Assembly (NCBI GenBank): GCA_035388225.1
Contig: DAOOPM010000006.1
Span: 62,001 to 126,000, forward strand
Source of the DNA: SB25 sp029560875
GTDB lineage: Bacteria; Bacteroidota; Bacteroidia; Bacteroidales; Tenuifilaceae
Length of the DNA stretch: 64,000 nt
Direction: 5' to 3'
The notes beneath the pieces were generated by a model. That model saw nothing but the letters and a program-made list of their open reading frames with translations, was not told the DNA's origin and ran no database searches. Position 1 is the stretch's first letter, and each line of letters begins with the position of its first letter. The position numbers and the translations under genes were made by a program. Below, piece by piece: positions 26,232-36,927 of this stretch.

Positions 26232-27089
26232 CTATAATTCATTCAACTTAAATGTATTTCCATCGTTAAGATTTCCAGATTTAATTCCTTTGTAAAGCCA
26301 ACTCTTTCGTTGTTCCGAGGTTCCGTGCTGAAAAGAGTCGGGGGTAACATATCCTCGAGTTTTCTTTTGAATAGTGTCGTCGCCCACCGCCGATGCAGCA
26401 TTTAGCGCCTCATCCAAATCACCTTCTTCAAGGAAGTTTTTCATTTTTTGAGCATGATGCACCCATACACCGGCAAGAAAATCGGCTTGGAGTTCAAGTT
26501 TTACTGTCATTTTATTGGCTTCAGCCTCGCTAACACCTGATGAATAGTATTGATTAACCTTACTAATGGTGCCTAGTAAGTTCTGAACGTGATGTCCTAC
26601 TTCGTGGGCAATAATATATGCTGTGGCAAAATCGCCATTAGCGCCGAGTTTGTTTTGCAATTGCTCCAAATAGTCTAAATCAATGTATACTTTTTCGTCG
26701 CCTGGGCAGTAAAAAGGACCAGTAGCGTCTTGAGCGTATCCGCATGCAGAGCTTACACTACCCCGGAATAGCACAAGCTTTGGTTCCCTGTATGTTTTGC
26801 CCATACTGGCAAATATCTTATTCCATACATCTTCCGTATCTGCTAAAATAACGGCAACAAACTGCCCCATTTCTTCGTCATGTTCCGTAAGCGGAGTTTC
26901 GGTTACATCCATGTTTTGCACATCACCTTGCATGTTGAGTACCTGCAAGGGATCGCCACCTAAAAAGTAAACTATAGCGGCAAGAATCAAGGTGCCAATA
27001 ATACCACCCTTAAAGCCAATTGCGCGACGGCCACCTGACTTCCTGAGATCTTCTACATTGTTACTTTGTCTTCGTCCTTTCCAGAGCAT
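26232..27089 (-). CDS. Neutral zinc metallopeptidase (YpfJ family)
   Basis: A 285-residue membrane-anchored metallopeptidase. It starts with the family-typical MLWKGRRQSNNVEDLR and RR region, has one membrane helix (about 29-44) and an extracytoplasmic domain with the zinc motif HEVGHH (His162, Glu163, His166). The segments ACGYAQDATGPFYCPGDEKVYIDL-like (split at about 116-137) and ELQADFLAGVWVHHAQ (about 203-218, probable third ligand Glu/Asp) are hallmarks of this uncharacterised family. The substrate is unknown. It is divergent from pdxA across 214 bases. Confidence 0.9.
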   Translation of the reverse strand: MLWKGRRQSNNVEDLRKSGGRRAIGFKGGIIGTLILAAIVYFLGGDPLQVLNMQGDVQNMDVTETPLTEHDEEMGQFVAVILADTEDVWNKIFASMGKTYREPKLVLFRGSVSSACGYAQDATGPFYCPGDEKVYIDLDYLEQLQNKLGANGDFATAYIIAHEVGHHVQNLLGTISKVNQYYSSGVSEAEANKMTVKLELQADFLAGVWVHHAQKMKNFLEEGDLDEALNAASAVGDDTIQKKTRGYVTPDSFQHGTSEQRKSWLYKGIKSGNLNDGNTFKLNEL

Positions 27090-27261
27090 ATTTTTAGTTT
27101 TTAAATTTTTTATTGATGCAATTTAAGTTTTTTTTGATAACGAAATACACTTTGCACTTTACAAAAAACTATACCGTATCGAGTTTATTGGGTTTCTTCG
27201 GGCATATTTGTTGTTGACAAAAGAAAATTACAGATGTATCATTTCTTTGCCCTCTTTTTTT

Positions 27262-27269
27262 TACTTTTG
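27262..27269 (+). promoter_or_regulatory. -7 element upstream of pdxA
   Basis: TACTTTTG fits TAnnTTTG, 34 bases before the pdxA ATG. No TTG at 17-23 spacing. The rest of the 27090-27303 gap is AT-rich with no gene. Confidence 0.4.
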
Positions 27270-27303
27270 TACATTTAACCTAAACTAATCTGAACAGATT
27301 ATT

Positions 27304-28356
27304 ATGAGCGACGAAAGAATTAGGGTTGGTATAACCCAAGGCGATATAAATGGTATTGGATACGAGGTGATTATAAAAACGCTTATGGATCCTAGGGTTG
27401 AGGAGTTTTGTACTCCAATTGTTTATGGTTCGCCGAAGGTTGCTGCATACCATCGCAAAGCCCTAAATGTAGAAAACTTTTCTTTCAACCAGATTAAGGA
27501 TGCTGATGAAGCAACTGCGCGTAAGGCTTATATTATCAACTGTATGGATGATAATGTGAGGGTTGAGTTAGGAAAATCTACTGAGTACGGTGGTCAAGGG
27601 TCAATCCTTGCATTACAGGCTGCTATTGCTGATATTAAAGCAGGTAAAATAGATGTACTGGTTACAGCGCCTATAAATAAGTATAACATCCAAAGTCCTG
27701 ATTTTAAGTTTCCAGGACACACAGAATTTTTAGCAAGTGCATTCAATACTCAGGAAGTGTTAATGCTACTTGTAAGCGAAACCATGAAGGTTGGTGTAGT
27801 TACTGGTCACGTTCCGCTATCGCAGGTTCCTTCGTTAATTACCAAGGAGGCAATCCTTAAGAAGTTGAGACTTTTAAACAAATCGATGATTGAGGATTTT
27901 GGCATACGTAGGCCAAGAATTGCTGTTATGGGGTTGAATCCGCACGCTGGCGACCAGGGTGTAATTGGTTTGGAGGAGCGTGATATTATTATACCTGCAT
28001 TAACTCAAGCAAACGAGGAGGGTATTGTTGCAATGGGACCTTATCCCTCAGATGGTTTCTTTGGCTCGGATAGCTTCACCAAGTTTGATGCAATTCTGGC
28101 AATGTACCATGACCAAGGGTTAGCTCCTTTTAAAGTTGTAAACTTTGACTCTGGAGTGAACTTTACATCGGGCTTGCCAATAATTCGCACATCGCCCGAC
28201 CATGGTACTGCCTACGATTTAGCAGGAAAGAACGAGGCTAACCCCAACTCTTTCCGTCAGGCATTATACTTGGCTGTGGATTTATTCAAGAATAGGCAAT
28301 ACCACAAGGAGTTGACCGCCAATCCACTAAGATCCGTTGACCCAGAAAAGATATAG
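27304..28356 (+). CDS. pdxA: 4-hydroxythreonine-4-phosphate dehydrogenase PdxA
   Basis: A 350-residue NAD-dependent enzyme of the DXP-dependent pyridoxal 5'-phosphate route; it oxidises 4-phosphohydroxy-L-threonine. It opens with VGITQGDINGIGYEVI, has the KYNIQSPDFKFPGHTEFLA segment, then the metal-site motifs VTGHVPLSQVPS, GLNPHAGDQGVIGLEE and AMYHDQGLAPFK, and the C-terminal TSPDHGTAYDLAGK. The three metal-binding histidines are all present. It begins a plus-strand run pdxA-ruvA-sprA with short gaps (53 and 21 bases). Confidence 0.96.
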   Translation: MSDERIRVGITQGDINGIGYEVIIKTLMDPRVEEFCTPIVYGSPKVAAYHRKALNVENFSFNQIKDADEATARKAYIINCMDDNVRVELGKSTEYGGQGSILALQAAIADIKAGKIDVLVTAPINKYNIQSPDFKFPGHTEFLASAFNTQEVLMLLVSETMKVGVVTGHVPLSQVPSLITKEAILKKLRLLNKSMIEDFGIRRPRIAVMGLNPHAGDQGVIGLEERDIIIPALTQANEEGIVAMGPYPSDGFFGSDSFTKFDAILAMYHDQGLAPFKVVNFDSGVNFTSGLPIIRTSPDHGTAYDLAGKNEANPNSFRQALYLAVDLFKNRQYHKELTANPLRSVDPEKI

Positions 28357-28409
28357 TTATTGTATATCATAGATTGAAGTTTTCCGGTTGAACAAAATCC
28401 AGCCCAGAT

Positions 28410-28994
28410 ATGTACGAATATATAGTTGGAACGCTCGAAGAAATAACCCCAACCCATGCAATTGTCGATAATAGTGGAGTAGGATACTTTGTAAGTATAT
28501 CGCTCCAAACATATACAGCAATAGATGGAAGGAAGGATGCTAAACTATTTCTGCATCAAGTGGTAAGGGAGGATGCTCATCTGCTGTATGGGTTTGCATC
28601 AGTACAGGAACGTGAACTGTTCCGTTTATTAATAAGCGTATCGGGTGTTGGTGCAAATACTGCAAGGTTAATACTTTCATCACTTTCCGTGGCAGAAGTA
28701 CAGGCCGCAATATCAACAGAAAATATCAACATAATAAAGCAAGTAAAAGGGATTGGCTTAAAAACAGCTCAGCGGATTATTGTTGATTTGAAGGATAAAG
28801 TGGCGGGAGTTGATATTTCATCAGCACAAATATATAGCTCCGCAAACAATACAACTAAGCAAGAAGCGTTATCAGCATTGGTAATGTTAGGTTTTGCAAA
28901 AGCGGCCGCAGATAAAGCGCTCGATCAAATTATTAAAACAGAGGGCAATTTAACTGTTGAAGGGCTTATTAAATCAGCATTGAAAAGATTATAG
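28410..28994 (+). CDS. ruvA: Holliday junction branch migration protein RuvA
   Basis: A 194-residue DNA-binding protein that binds Holliday junctions as a tetramer and loads the RuvB motor. It has an N-terminal OB domain (MYEYIVGTLEEITPTHAIVD), two helix-hairpin-helix motifs (SVSGVGANTARLILSS, about 73-88, and VKGIGLKTAQRIIVDL, about 108-123) and a C-terminal RuvB-binding domain (EALSALVMLGFAKAAADKAL). Length and order are normal. It lies between pdxA and sprA, an arrangement common in Bacteroidota. Confidence 0.97.
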   Translation: MYEYIVGTLEEITPTHAIVDNSGVGYFVSISLQTYTAIDGRKDAKLFLHQVVREDAHLLYGFASVQERELFRLLISVSGVGANTARLILSSLSVAEVQAAISTENINIIKQVKGIGLKTAQRIIVDLKDKVAGVDISSAQIYSSANNTTKQEALSALVMLGFAKAAADKALDQIIKTEGNLTVEGLIKSALKRL

Positions 28995-29015
28995 ATTTAT
29001 TTAGAGTTACTAAGA

Positions 29016-32000
29016 TTGGATTTGGTTAAGGTTTACTATAAAAAATACTTTCATTTAGGATTACTATCCTTAGTTTTTCTATTGGTTTCTTATGTATCTA
29101 GCGGACAGGATCAGGATACATCAAGGCTACCTTTACCCATTCCTCAAAAAGATAATTTTAGCAAGGAGAAGGGGTATTCCCCACTTTTTCTTAATAATCC
29201 CTCTAACATTAAAGAAGAGGTGATATACGATCCTGCAACTCAGCAGTATACCGTTTACGAGAAGGTTGGAACATACAACATTGCTTTACCCAAAGTAATG
29301 AGTGTAGAGGAGTATCGCCGATACCGAGTTGAGCGTGGAATGCGAGAGTACTGGAAGCAAAAGCAAACAGGAGAAACTTCAGGTAAAGGCGATGGCATTC
29401 TTCCAAAAATTCAGGTTAATTGGGAAACTTTCGACAGAGTGTTTGGTAGCAATACCATTGAAATCATTCCGCAGGGAAGTGCTGAGTTAGTTTTTGGAAT
29501 TACAGCTTCAAAAACAGAAAATCCATTACTAATTAAGGAACAGCAAAAGAATATTGCGTTCGATTTTCAGTCCAAAATTCAGATGAATGTGACTGGGAAA
29601 ATTGGTGAAAAGTTAAAGATGGAGGTTAACTATAACACAGAGGCAACTTTTGATTTTGAGAATAATGTCAAGGTGGAGTATAATGGGTTTGAGGATGAGA
29701 TTATTCAAAAGATTGAGGCTGGAAATGTCTCTCTACCATTACCTGGTACTTTAATTACGGGCAGTCAGAGTTTATTTGGTTTTAAAACCCAGTTGAAATT
29801 TGGCAAATTAAATGTTACAAGTGTTGTTTCCAAACAGAATGGACAAACACAGGTAATTCAGGTTAAGGGAGGTGCGCAGATTCGCGATTACGAGATAAAA
29901 GCCGATGAGTATGATGCTAACAGACATTTTTTCCTTTCACACTATTTCAGAGAGCGTTACAATGAGGCATTAAAGTATTTGCCTGTTATTAATTCCCGAA
30001 TCACTATTACAAAAATAGAGGTTTGGATAACTAATAAGCAGGCTAATTTTGAGAATGCCCGTAATATTCTTGCATTTACAGACTTGGGCGAAACCGATAA
30101 ATATATATATGCCTCAGATATTGTTAATCCAACCGGCACTGGCCCTGCCGATAATGATAGGAACGATCTCTACCAACAGATGACTACAACTTACTCAGGA
30201 ATAAGGGATGTTTCTGAAATTAACACGATACTTTCTCCTCTTATAAATTTGGGTTTTAGAGGAGGCCGAGATTATGAAAAGGTGGAGTATGCTCGCAAGT
30301 TATCTACCAATGAGTTTAAATTGAATGAAAAGTTGGGATATATATCGCTGAACTCAGCTCTTTATAACGACGAGGTGCTTGCAGTAGCATTTGAGTACAC
30401 TGTAGATGGGCAGACCTACAAAGTTGGAGAGTTCTCTACCGATGGGGTGTCTGCTCCCCAAACATTAATTCTCAAGCTCCTTAAGGGTACAAACCTATCG
30501 CCTAAGTTACCAACCTGGGATTTGATGATGAAGAATATCTACTCCCTAAACGCATACTCAATTAGTCGCAACCAGTTTAGGCTCGATATACTATATCAGA
30601 ACGATGCCACAGGAACCCCTGTTAATTACATAGATGAAGGTGCTATTGCCAAGGTTGCCCTTCTTAAGGTATTAAGCCTCGACAATTTAAAATCGAACAA
30701 GGATGTCGGCTCCGATGGTGTGTTCGATTTTATGACCGATACTACCATTATTGAATCGAGCGGGAAAATTCTTTTTCCTGTACTTGAACCATTTGGTGCC
30801 GATTTAGCTGAGAGAATTGGCGACCCAATTGTTGCTTCGAAGTATGTTTACCAAGAGTTATACGACTCAACATTGACTAAGGCTCGGCAGATTGCCGAAA
30901 AGAATAAGTTCATACTTAAGGGTTCATACCAATCGTCCGGAGGATCTGAAATATTCCTGAATGCCATGAACATCCCCAAAGGATCAGTTGTGGTAACCGC
31001 TGGGGGGATACCTTTGGTTGAGGATACGCAGTTCATTGTGGATTATAACCTAGGAACAGTTCGGATAACCGACCTAGGATTGCTTGAATCTGGTAGTACC
31101 ATTACTGTTTCAGTTGAGAGTAATGCTCTTTTTAGTATGCAAACAAAATCCTTAGTAGGGTCTCATTTCGACTATAAAATTTCCGATAACTTTAATGTTG
31201 GCGCAACAATTCTGAACTTAACTGAACGACCTTTAACATCGAAGGTGAGTTTTGGGAATGAGGCAGTATCCAATACTATCTGGGGATTTAACACTTCGTA
31301 TCAAACCGAGTCGAAGTTCTTAACCAAGATGGTTGACTGGCTTCCTTTCATTGAAACGAAGGAAAAATCAACCATAACATTCGATGCTGAGTTTGCTCAT
31401 TTCATTCCTGGACATTCAAGAGCCATAGGAAAAGCCGGCACAGTGTACTTAGATGACTTTGAGGGAAGTAATTCGAGTATTCCAATGGTTGCATTTAGTG
31501 ATTGGAGACTAGCGAGTACTCCTCAAGGACAGCCAGTTCTGTTTCCTGAAGCCTCACTTAATAACGATTTGCGTCATGGTTTCAATAGAGCGCGATTAGC
31601 ATGGTATTACATTCAGCCCTTATTCTTACGTAATGAAGGATCGGCACCTTCCTATATCAGAAATAGTGATAAATATCAGGGAAGCCATTGGGTACGTGAA
31701 ATATATGAAAAGGAATTGTTTCCTAATAAAAATACGCCCCAGGGTCAGCCTACCAATATTACTGTGCTAAATATGGCATTCTATCCCGATGAGCGAGGTC
31801 CGTATAACTTCGATACTCAAAATGTTGATGCGGATGGAAAGTTACTAAATCCAGAAAACAGATGGGGTGGGGTTATGCGTGGATTAGGAACAACAGATTT
31901 TGAAACATCCAACATTGAGTATATTGAGTTTTGGCTGATGGATCCCTTCGTTTACGACTCTACCATGCAGGGTGGTGATTTCTTCATCAATTTGGGCGAT

Positions 32001-35000
32001 ATATCAGAGGATGTCTTGCGTGACGGGAGGAAGTCGTTTGAGAGTGGATTGCCAACCTCCTCGGCAATGGAAAAAATTGATTCAACAGTGTGGGGTCGAG
32101 TTTCAAAAAAACAATACCTAATCAATGCGTTTGAGAACGATCCTCCAAGTAAGAGGCGGTACCAAGATATAGGATTGGATGGCTTGTCAGGAGAGGATTT
32201 GGATGGAGATGGGATTCCGGACGAATTATCTTTTTTCCAAACTTACGTTAACGAATTACGGGCAAGGGTTACTAATGATGAAGTTGCGAATGCATTTGAG
32301 AACGACCCCTCAAGCGATGATTATAAGCACTATCTCGATAATGAATTTGATCAGAAGCGAGCCGATATTCTGGATAGGTATAAATTCTTCAACAATACCG
32401 AAAATAACTCCCCAACAGCAACTACTTCAAGTTCTGGGCAAAGTTACTCAAATCCAGATGTTGAAGAGTTCGGCAATGATATCACGATGAATGAGAATGA
32501 ATCGTATTACCAGTACAGATTATCGATTCGTCCGCAGGATATGAGGGTAGGAAGTAACTATATCACAAATGTTATAGTTGGGGAAAAGGATAAAATTAAA
32601 AACAAGGCAGTAAAGTGGTATCAGTTTAAAGTTCCCGTTGCAGAATACGAAAGGGCAATTGGCGGGATAGACGATTTTAAGTCTATCCGTTTTATGCGTA
32701 TGTTCCTTCGAGGATTTACAGATACCCTTATTTTGCGTTTTGCAACCCTAGAGCTTGTTAGAGGAGAGTGGCGAAAGTATAATTATGCCTTAATTCAAGG
32801 TCAGGAGGGGCTTCCTTCGTCCGATTTACCCAATGGCTCCTTAGCCATTTCTGCTGTAAACATTGAGGAAAACAACAGAAGAACACCTGTAAATTACATT
32901 CTTCCTCCAGGTGTTGATCGGGCTATTGATCCTAGTCAACCTCAGGCTACCGAGTTAAATGAGCAATCAATAGAGCTTAGAGTTGACAATTTAGCAGATG
33001 GCGATGCTCGAGCAGTGTTCAAGAATATGAATGTGGACATTAGGCAGTACAAGCGTCTTAAAATAGATGTTCATGCCGAGATGATTGAAGGTCAAGTTCT
33101 TTATGATGATGAGGTAACTGCTTTTATTAGGCTCGGGACGGATTATACCAACAATTACTATGAATACGAAGTTCCTCTTAAATTGACTCCACATATAGCC
33201 GGTCGTTTTTACAATAATAGTAGTGATGATGACCGAAAGATTGTATGGCCAAGGGAGAACTTGATCGATATTGATCTAGAGAGCCTTGTGGATGTTAAAA
33301 TTGCAAGGAATAATGACATGAATAAAACGGGATCGCACGTTAATCTTAGCACAATCTACACTGTTTTGAACGGAACTAGGAGAATGAAAGTTACAGGAAA
33401 TCCTAATCTTAGCAATGTTAAGGTTGTTATGCTAGGCATTAGAAATCCTGCTCGCGCCGATAATCCCAATGACGATGGATACCAAAAGTCTGTTATTGTA
33501 TGGTTCAACGAGTTCCGTTTAACTAACTTCAACGATCAAGGAGGCTGGGCTGCAAATGCACGCCTTGCTGCAAAACTTGCAGATTTAGGTTCGGTGACTC
33601 TTGCTGGAAGTACCTATACACCTGGGTTTGGATCAATTGAAAAGAAAGTGAATGAACGTAGCAAAGAGCATCATTATGAGTATGATGTTAGCACATCCAT
33701 TGAGTTAGGCCGGTTTTTCCCTGAGAAGTCAGGCGTAAAAATCCCTATGTATGCTGGTTATAGCGAGTCGTTCTCTAATCCTCAATACAATCCGCTCGAT
33801 CCTGATGTAACAATGCGGGAAACCTTGCGTAATGCAACTTCGTCGGAGAGCGATTCAATTAAGAAATTGGTACAAGACTACTCAAGAAGAAGAAGCATTA
33901 ATTTTACCAATGTTAAAATTGATAAACAAACGGAGAATCCTCATTTTTGGAACATCTCTAATTTTGCCTTAAGTTACTCTTACAGCGAATTATTCTCAAG
34001 AAATATAAATATCAATCACAAGATTCAACGTAATGTTAGGGGAGCTTTAACTTATAACTTCAACAAGCAAACAAAATACATAACACCCTTCAAAAGTGTT
34101 ACCTGGATGAATTCTGGGTATTTGAGGATTATTAAGGATTTCAATTTCTCATTGGCTCCTTCTCAGGTATCATTCCGAACAGATCTAGATCGTTCTTACT
34201 ATGAGCAGCAGTTCCGAAACATCAAAAATCCAAATGAGATAATGCTTCCAACCTATTCAAAGAATTTTTATTGGAACCGAAATTATTCTTTGAACTGGGA
34301 TATAGCACAATCCCTTAAGTTCGATTTTACCGCAAGTAATATTGCACAGATTGACGAACCTGAGGGTATGGTTGATAGGAAGCGAGATCCGAAGAGCTAT
34401 GAGCATTGGAAGGATTCTGTTTGGAGTAATATTGTAAGGATGGGTCGAAATACGATGTATAATCACCAGTTAAACTTAACCTATACCTTGCCTATCAATA
34501 AAATTCCTTTGCTTGATTGGACTTCTACAACTGCGCGCTATTCGGGGATGTACAAGTGGGAGGCTGGAGCTCGGATGGCGGATACATCAATCTTTGACCC
34601 GGGTAATACAATTCAAAACTCCAACACCATTCAGTTGAACGGACAGCTGAACATGACAAATCTGTTCAACAAGTCCGCATACTTAAAGTCAATAAATCAA
34701 AAATTTGACCAAAAAGCGCGGGGTGCTGCACCTAAAACCAGAACAGTTAAGTATGAACAGGAGGGGGTTAATCTACGTCCAAACATAGCAAAATCTATAA
34801 CGCATAAGTTAAAAGCCGAGAAGGTCACGGTGAAGGTTTACAACGACAAAGGGACGGAAATAAAAGTGACTACTGACATTAAAACCGACCAACGATTAAC
34901 CATTAAAACCGATCAGGAGTACAAGAATTGTAGAGTAGTAGTGGAAGGAAAAGTGCCAGAGAAAACAAGTCCGTTAAGATTTATTGCCGAGGGTTCTCTC

Positions 35001-36383
35001 CGCTTACTTATGAGCGTTAAGAGTCTTTCGCTTTCCTATGCTGAAACCAATGGGACATTCCTGCCAGGGTATAAGTCTGGTACAAGATTTCTGGGGACCG
35101 ATAGCTATGGTGGTTATACCGCTCCTGGTTGGGAGTTTGTGGCTGGTATGCAGGATCCCGATTTTGCATGGAGAGCCGCTCAGAATGGCTGGCTAACACG
35201 CGATACTAGTTTTAACACTCCTACGGTGTTTACCCATAGCGAAAACCTTAACTTCCGAAGTACCATTGAGCCTATCCCATCTTTTAGAATTGAATTAACT
35301 GCCAATCGAGTGTTTACTAAAAATAGGAGTGAAACCTATAGGGCCGACTTAGCCGGAAACTACACTTCATTAAATCCGGGAACAAACGGAAGTTTTAGTA
35401 TTAGCGTAATATCATTAGGAACTGCTTTTGAGGGCAGAAACAGAGCCGATTATTCAAAAGCTTTTGAGCAGTTTAAAAAGAATAGGATTATTATAGCGGA
35501 TAGGCTAAGTAACACAAGGATTGCAAATCCTGGTCTAGGGTATGATCCTGAGGCTGATGATCCAATAACAGGATTTCCTATTGGCTATGGGCCCCTCTCG
35601 CAGGATGTTCTTAGGGCATCTTTCCTAGCTGCATATACAAATACTCCAGCAAGCAAAGTTAGCTTAAAGGATTTTCCGTTAATTCCAATGCCCAATTGGC
35701 AAGTTACTTACGATGGTTTGTCCAAAATAAAGCCTTTCAAAAACTACTTTAAAGCATTCACGCTTACTCATGGTTACCGCTCGGTTTACACAATAGGATC
35801 GTACGCAACAAATTTGTCCTACCAAGAGGATGTGGATGGTTTTAGCTATGCAAGAAACCTTTCGGGCGATTTCTATCCAGAACGTGAAATTACCAACGTT
35901 TCAATTAACGAGCAATTTTCCCCATTACTTGGTGTTGATGTGGGCTGGCAAAATAACTTAACCACAAGGTTGGAGGTTAAAACAAGTCGTTCGTTGGCAA
36001 TGAGTTTTTCAAACAACCAACTCACTGAGATTTATGGTAACGAATATATTATTGGGGCTGGCTATCGTTTCGAAAATTTACCATTGATCTTTGAGTCAGA
36101 GTCAGGAGATAAAAAGGCGCTGAAGAGTGATCTGAGAATTACTCTTGATTTCTCGGTTAGAGAGAATACTACTGTTCTCCGACAGATTGTTGAGGATACA
36201 AATGAGACAATTGCAGGGCAGATTGTAAGTACCATAAAATCAACAGCGGACTATAGAATAAGTGACCAGGTAACTATTCGTTTATTTTTCGATAGAGTTG
36301 TAAACTCTCCTAAAGTTTCAAGATCATACAGAACTACCAATACCAGTTTTGGGTTTAGCGTACGTTTTGAGTTGGTTAAGTAG
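29016..36383 (+). CDS. sprA: SprA/Sov, outer-membrane translocon of the type IX secretion system
   Basis: A giant 2455-residue protein. A signal peptide (about 1-30) is followed by mature sequence that is beta-rich throughout, in line with the very large barrel through which type IX substrates cross the outer membrane (known as SprA, or Sov in Porphyromonas). Recognisable stretches include EIIPQGSAELVFGITASKTE, TITFDAEFAHFIPGHSRA, YLDDFEGSNSSIPM and FNEFRLTNFNDQGGWAANAR. The start is TTG at 29016. The C-terminus ends FSVRFELVK, a barrel-like strand. Length is at the normal level for the family. No other type IX component is in the window. Confidence 0.95.
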   Translation: MDLVKVYYKKYFHLGLLSLVFLLVSYVSSGQDQDTSRLPLPIPQKDNFSKEKGYSPLFLNNPSNIKEEVIYDPATQQYTVYEKVGTYNIALPKVMSVEEYRRYRVERGMREYWKQKQTGETSGKGDGILPKIQVNWETFDRVFGSNTIEIIPQGSAELVFGITASKTENPLLIKEQQKNIAFDFQSKIQMNVTGKIGEKLKMEVNYNTEATFDFENNVKVEYNGFEDEIIQKIEAGNVSLPLPGTLITGSQSLFGFKTQLKFGKLNVTSVVSKQNGQTQVIQVKGGAQIRDYEIKADEYDANRHFFLSHYFRERYNEALKYLPVINSRITITKIEVWITNKQANFENARNILAFTDLGETDKYIYASDIVNPTGTGPADNDRNDLYQQMTTTYSGIRDVSEINTILSPLINLGFRGGRDYEKVEYARKLSTNEFKLNEKLGYISLNSALYNDEVLAVAFEYTVDGQTYKVGEFSTDGVSAPQTLILKLLKGTNLSPKLPTWDLMMKNIYSLNAYSISRNQFRLDILYQNDATGTPVNYIDEGAIAKVALLKVLSLDNLKSNKDVGSDGVFDFMTDTTIIESSGKILFPVLEPFGADLAERIGDPIVASKYVYQELYDSTLTKARQIAEKNKFILKGSYQSSGGSEIFLNAMNIPKGSVVVTAGGIPLVEDTQFIVDYNLGTVRITDLGLLESGSTITVSVESNALFSMQTKSLVGSHFDYKISDNFNVGATILNLTERPLTSKVSFGNEAVSNTIWGFNTSYQTESKFLTKMVDWLPFIETKEKSTITFDAEFAHFIPGHSRAIGKAGTVYLDDFEGSNSSIPMVAFSDWRLASTPQGQPVLFPEASLNNDLRHGFNRARLAWYYIQPLFLRNEGSAPSYIRNSDKYQGSHWVREIYEKELFPNKNTPQGQPTNITVLNMAFYPDERGPYNFDTQNVDADGKLLNPENRWGGVMRGLGTTDFETSNIEYIEFWLMDPFVYDSTMQGGDFFINLGDISEDVLRDGRKSFESGLPTSSAMEKIDSTVWGRVSKKQYLINAFENDPPSKRRYQDIGLDGLSGEDLDGDGIPDELSFFQTYVNELRARVTNDEVANAFENDPSSDDYKHYLDNEFDQKRADILDRYKFFNNTENNSPTATTSSSGQSYSNPDVEEFGNDITMNENESYYQYRLSIRPQDMRVGSNYITNVIVGEKDKIKNKAVKWYQFKVPVAEYERAIGGIDDFKSIRFMRMFLRGFTDTLILRFATLELVRGEWRKYNYALIQGQEGLPSSDLPNGSLAISAVNIEENNRRTPVNYILPPGVDRAIDPSQPQATELNEQSIELRVDNLADGDARAVFKNMNVDIRQYKRLKIDVHAEMIEGQVLYDDEVTAFIRLGTDYTNNYYEYEVPLKLTPHIAGRFYNNSSDDDRKIVWPRENLIDIDLESLVDVKIARNNDMNKTGSHVNLSTIYTVLNGTRRMKVTGNPNLSNVKVVMLGIRNPARADNPNDDGYQKSVIVWFNEFRLTNFNDQGGWAANARLAAKLADLGSVTLAGSTYTPGFGSIEKKVNERSKEHHYEYDVSTSIELGRFFPEKSGVKIPMYAGYSESFSNPQYNPLDPDVTMRETLRNATSSESDSIKKLVQDYSRRRSINFTNVKIDKQTENPHFWNISNFALSYSYSELFSRNININHKIQRNVRGALTYNFNKQTKYITPFKSVTWMNSGYLRIIKDFNFSLAPSQVSFRTDLDRSYYEQQFRNIKNPNEIMLPTYSKNFYWNRNYSLNWDIAQSLKFDFTASNIAQIDEPEGMVDRKRDPKSYEHWKDSVWSNIVRMGRNTMYNHQLNLTYTLPINKIPLLDWTSTTARYSGMYKWEAGARMADTSIFDPGNTIQNSNTIQLNGQLNMTNLFNKSAYLKSINQKFDQKARGAAPKTRTVKYEQEGVNLRPNIAKSITHKLKAEKVTVKVYNDKGTEIKVTTDIKTDQRLTIKTDQEYKNCRVVVEGKVPEKTSPLRFIAEGSLRLLMSVKSLSLSYAETNGTFLPGYKSGTRFLGTDSYGGYTAPGWEFVAGMQDPDFAWRAAQNGWLTRDTSFNTPTVFTHSENLNFRSTIEPIPSFRIELTANRVFTKNRSETYRADLAGNYTSLNPGTNGSFSISVISLGTAFEGRNRADYSKAFEQFKKNRIIIADRLSNTRIANPGLGYDPEADDPITGFPIGYGPLSQDVLRASFLAAYTNTPASKVSLKDFPLIPMPNWQVTYDGLSKIKPFKNYFKAFTLTHGYRSVYTIGSYATNLSYQEDVDGFSYARNLSGDFYPEREITNVSINEQFSPLLGVDVGWQNNLTTRLEVKTSRSLAMSFSNNQLTEIYGNEYIIGAGYRFENLPLIFESESGDKKALKSDLRITLDFSVRENTTVLRQIVEDTNETIAGQIVSTIKSTADYRISDQVTIRLFFDRVVNSPKVSRSYRTTNTSFGFSVRFELVK

Positions 36384-36431
36384 ATGGAGTTGTTCTAAAA
36401 CACATCAAGTTTTTTTAAAAATAGCTTTGGG

Positions 36432-36465
36432 TTGATAATACCAATCCTAAAAATGCGTACTTTTG
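36432..36465 (+). promoter_or_regulatory. Promoter of gcvH
   Basis: TTG (36432-36434), 23-base spacer, TACTTTTG (36458-36465), leaving a leader of about 40 bases. Confidence 0.45.
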
Positions 36466-36511
36466 AAAATCAATACCAAACTAAAATATTAACTGATAAA
36501 AGATTATAATC

Positions 36512-36892
36512 ATGAATGTTCCAGCAAATTTAAAGTACACAAAGGATCACGAGTGGATTAAAGTTGATGGCGATGTGGCAACTATTGGTGTTACCGACTT
36601 TGCACAATCTCAACTTGGCGACATCGTTTTCATTGAAATTGAAACTGTTGGCGAAACTCTTGCTAAAGAGGAGGTTTTTGGTACTATTGAGGCCGTTAAA
36701 ACTGTATCGGATATGTTTATGCCAGTTGCAGGTGAGGTTCTTGAAGTTAACCCAAAAATTACCGAGCAGCCCGATGTTGTCAACAAAGATCCCTATGGCG
36801 ATGGTTGGATGATTAAAGTTAAAATTTCTAATCCTGCTGAGCTTAACGAGTTACTTTCTCCAGAACAATACAAAGGAACAATTAACGAATAG
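36512..36892 (+). CDS. gcvH: Glycine cleavage system H protein
   Basis: A 126-residue lipoyl carrier that shuttles the aminomethyl group between the P, T and L proteins of glycine cleavage. The lipoylated lysine is Lys63 in GTIEAVKTVSDMF, and the sequence HEWIKVDGDVATIGVTDFAQ and C-terminal GDGWMIKVK are typical. The gene stands alone with its own promoter and terminator; the P, T and L genes are not here, and no glycine riboswitch is visible upstream. Confidence 0.97.
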   Translation: MNVPANLKYTKDHEWIKVDGDVATIGVTDFAQSQLGDIVFIEIETVGETLAKEEVFGTIEAVKTVSDMFMPVAGEVLEVNPKITEQPDVVNKDPYGDGWMIKVKISNPAELNELLSPEQYKGTINE

Positions 36893-36897
36893 TAAAG

Positions 36898-36921
36898 AAC
36901 CCGCTTCTGCGGGTTTTTTCT
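36898..36921. terminator. Bidirectional terminator between gcvH and thiL
   Basis: Stem AACCCGC (36898-36904) / GCGGGTT (36909-36915), loop TTCT, T-run, between convergent genes. Confidence 0.85.
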
Positions 36922-36927
36922 TTTACA

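Noticed and set aside
34690..34990. Lys-rich stretch inside sprA as a possible insertion or second gene
   Set aside because: The frame stays open and composition returns to that of the neighbours; a small inserted domain is normal in such large proteins.
36384..36511. Possible glycine riboswitch upstream of gcvH
   Set aside because: The gap has no recognisable aptamer pairing or conserved motif; only a promoter is visible.
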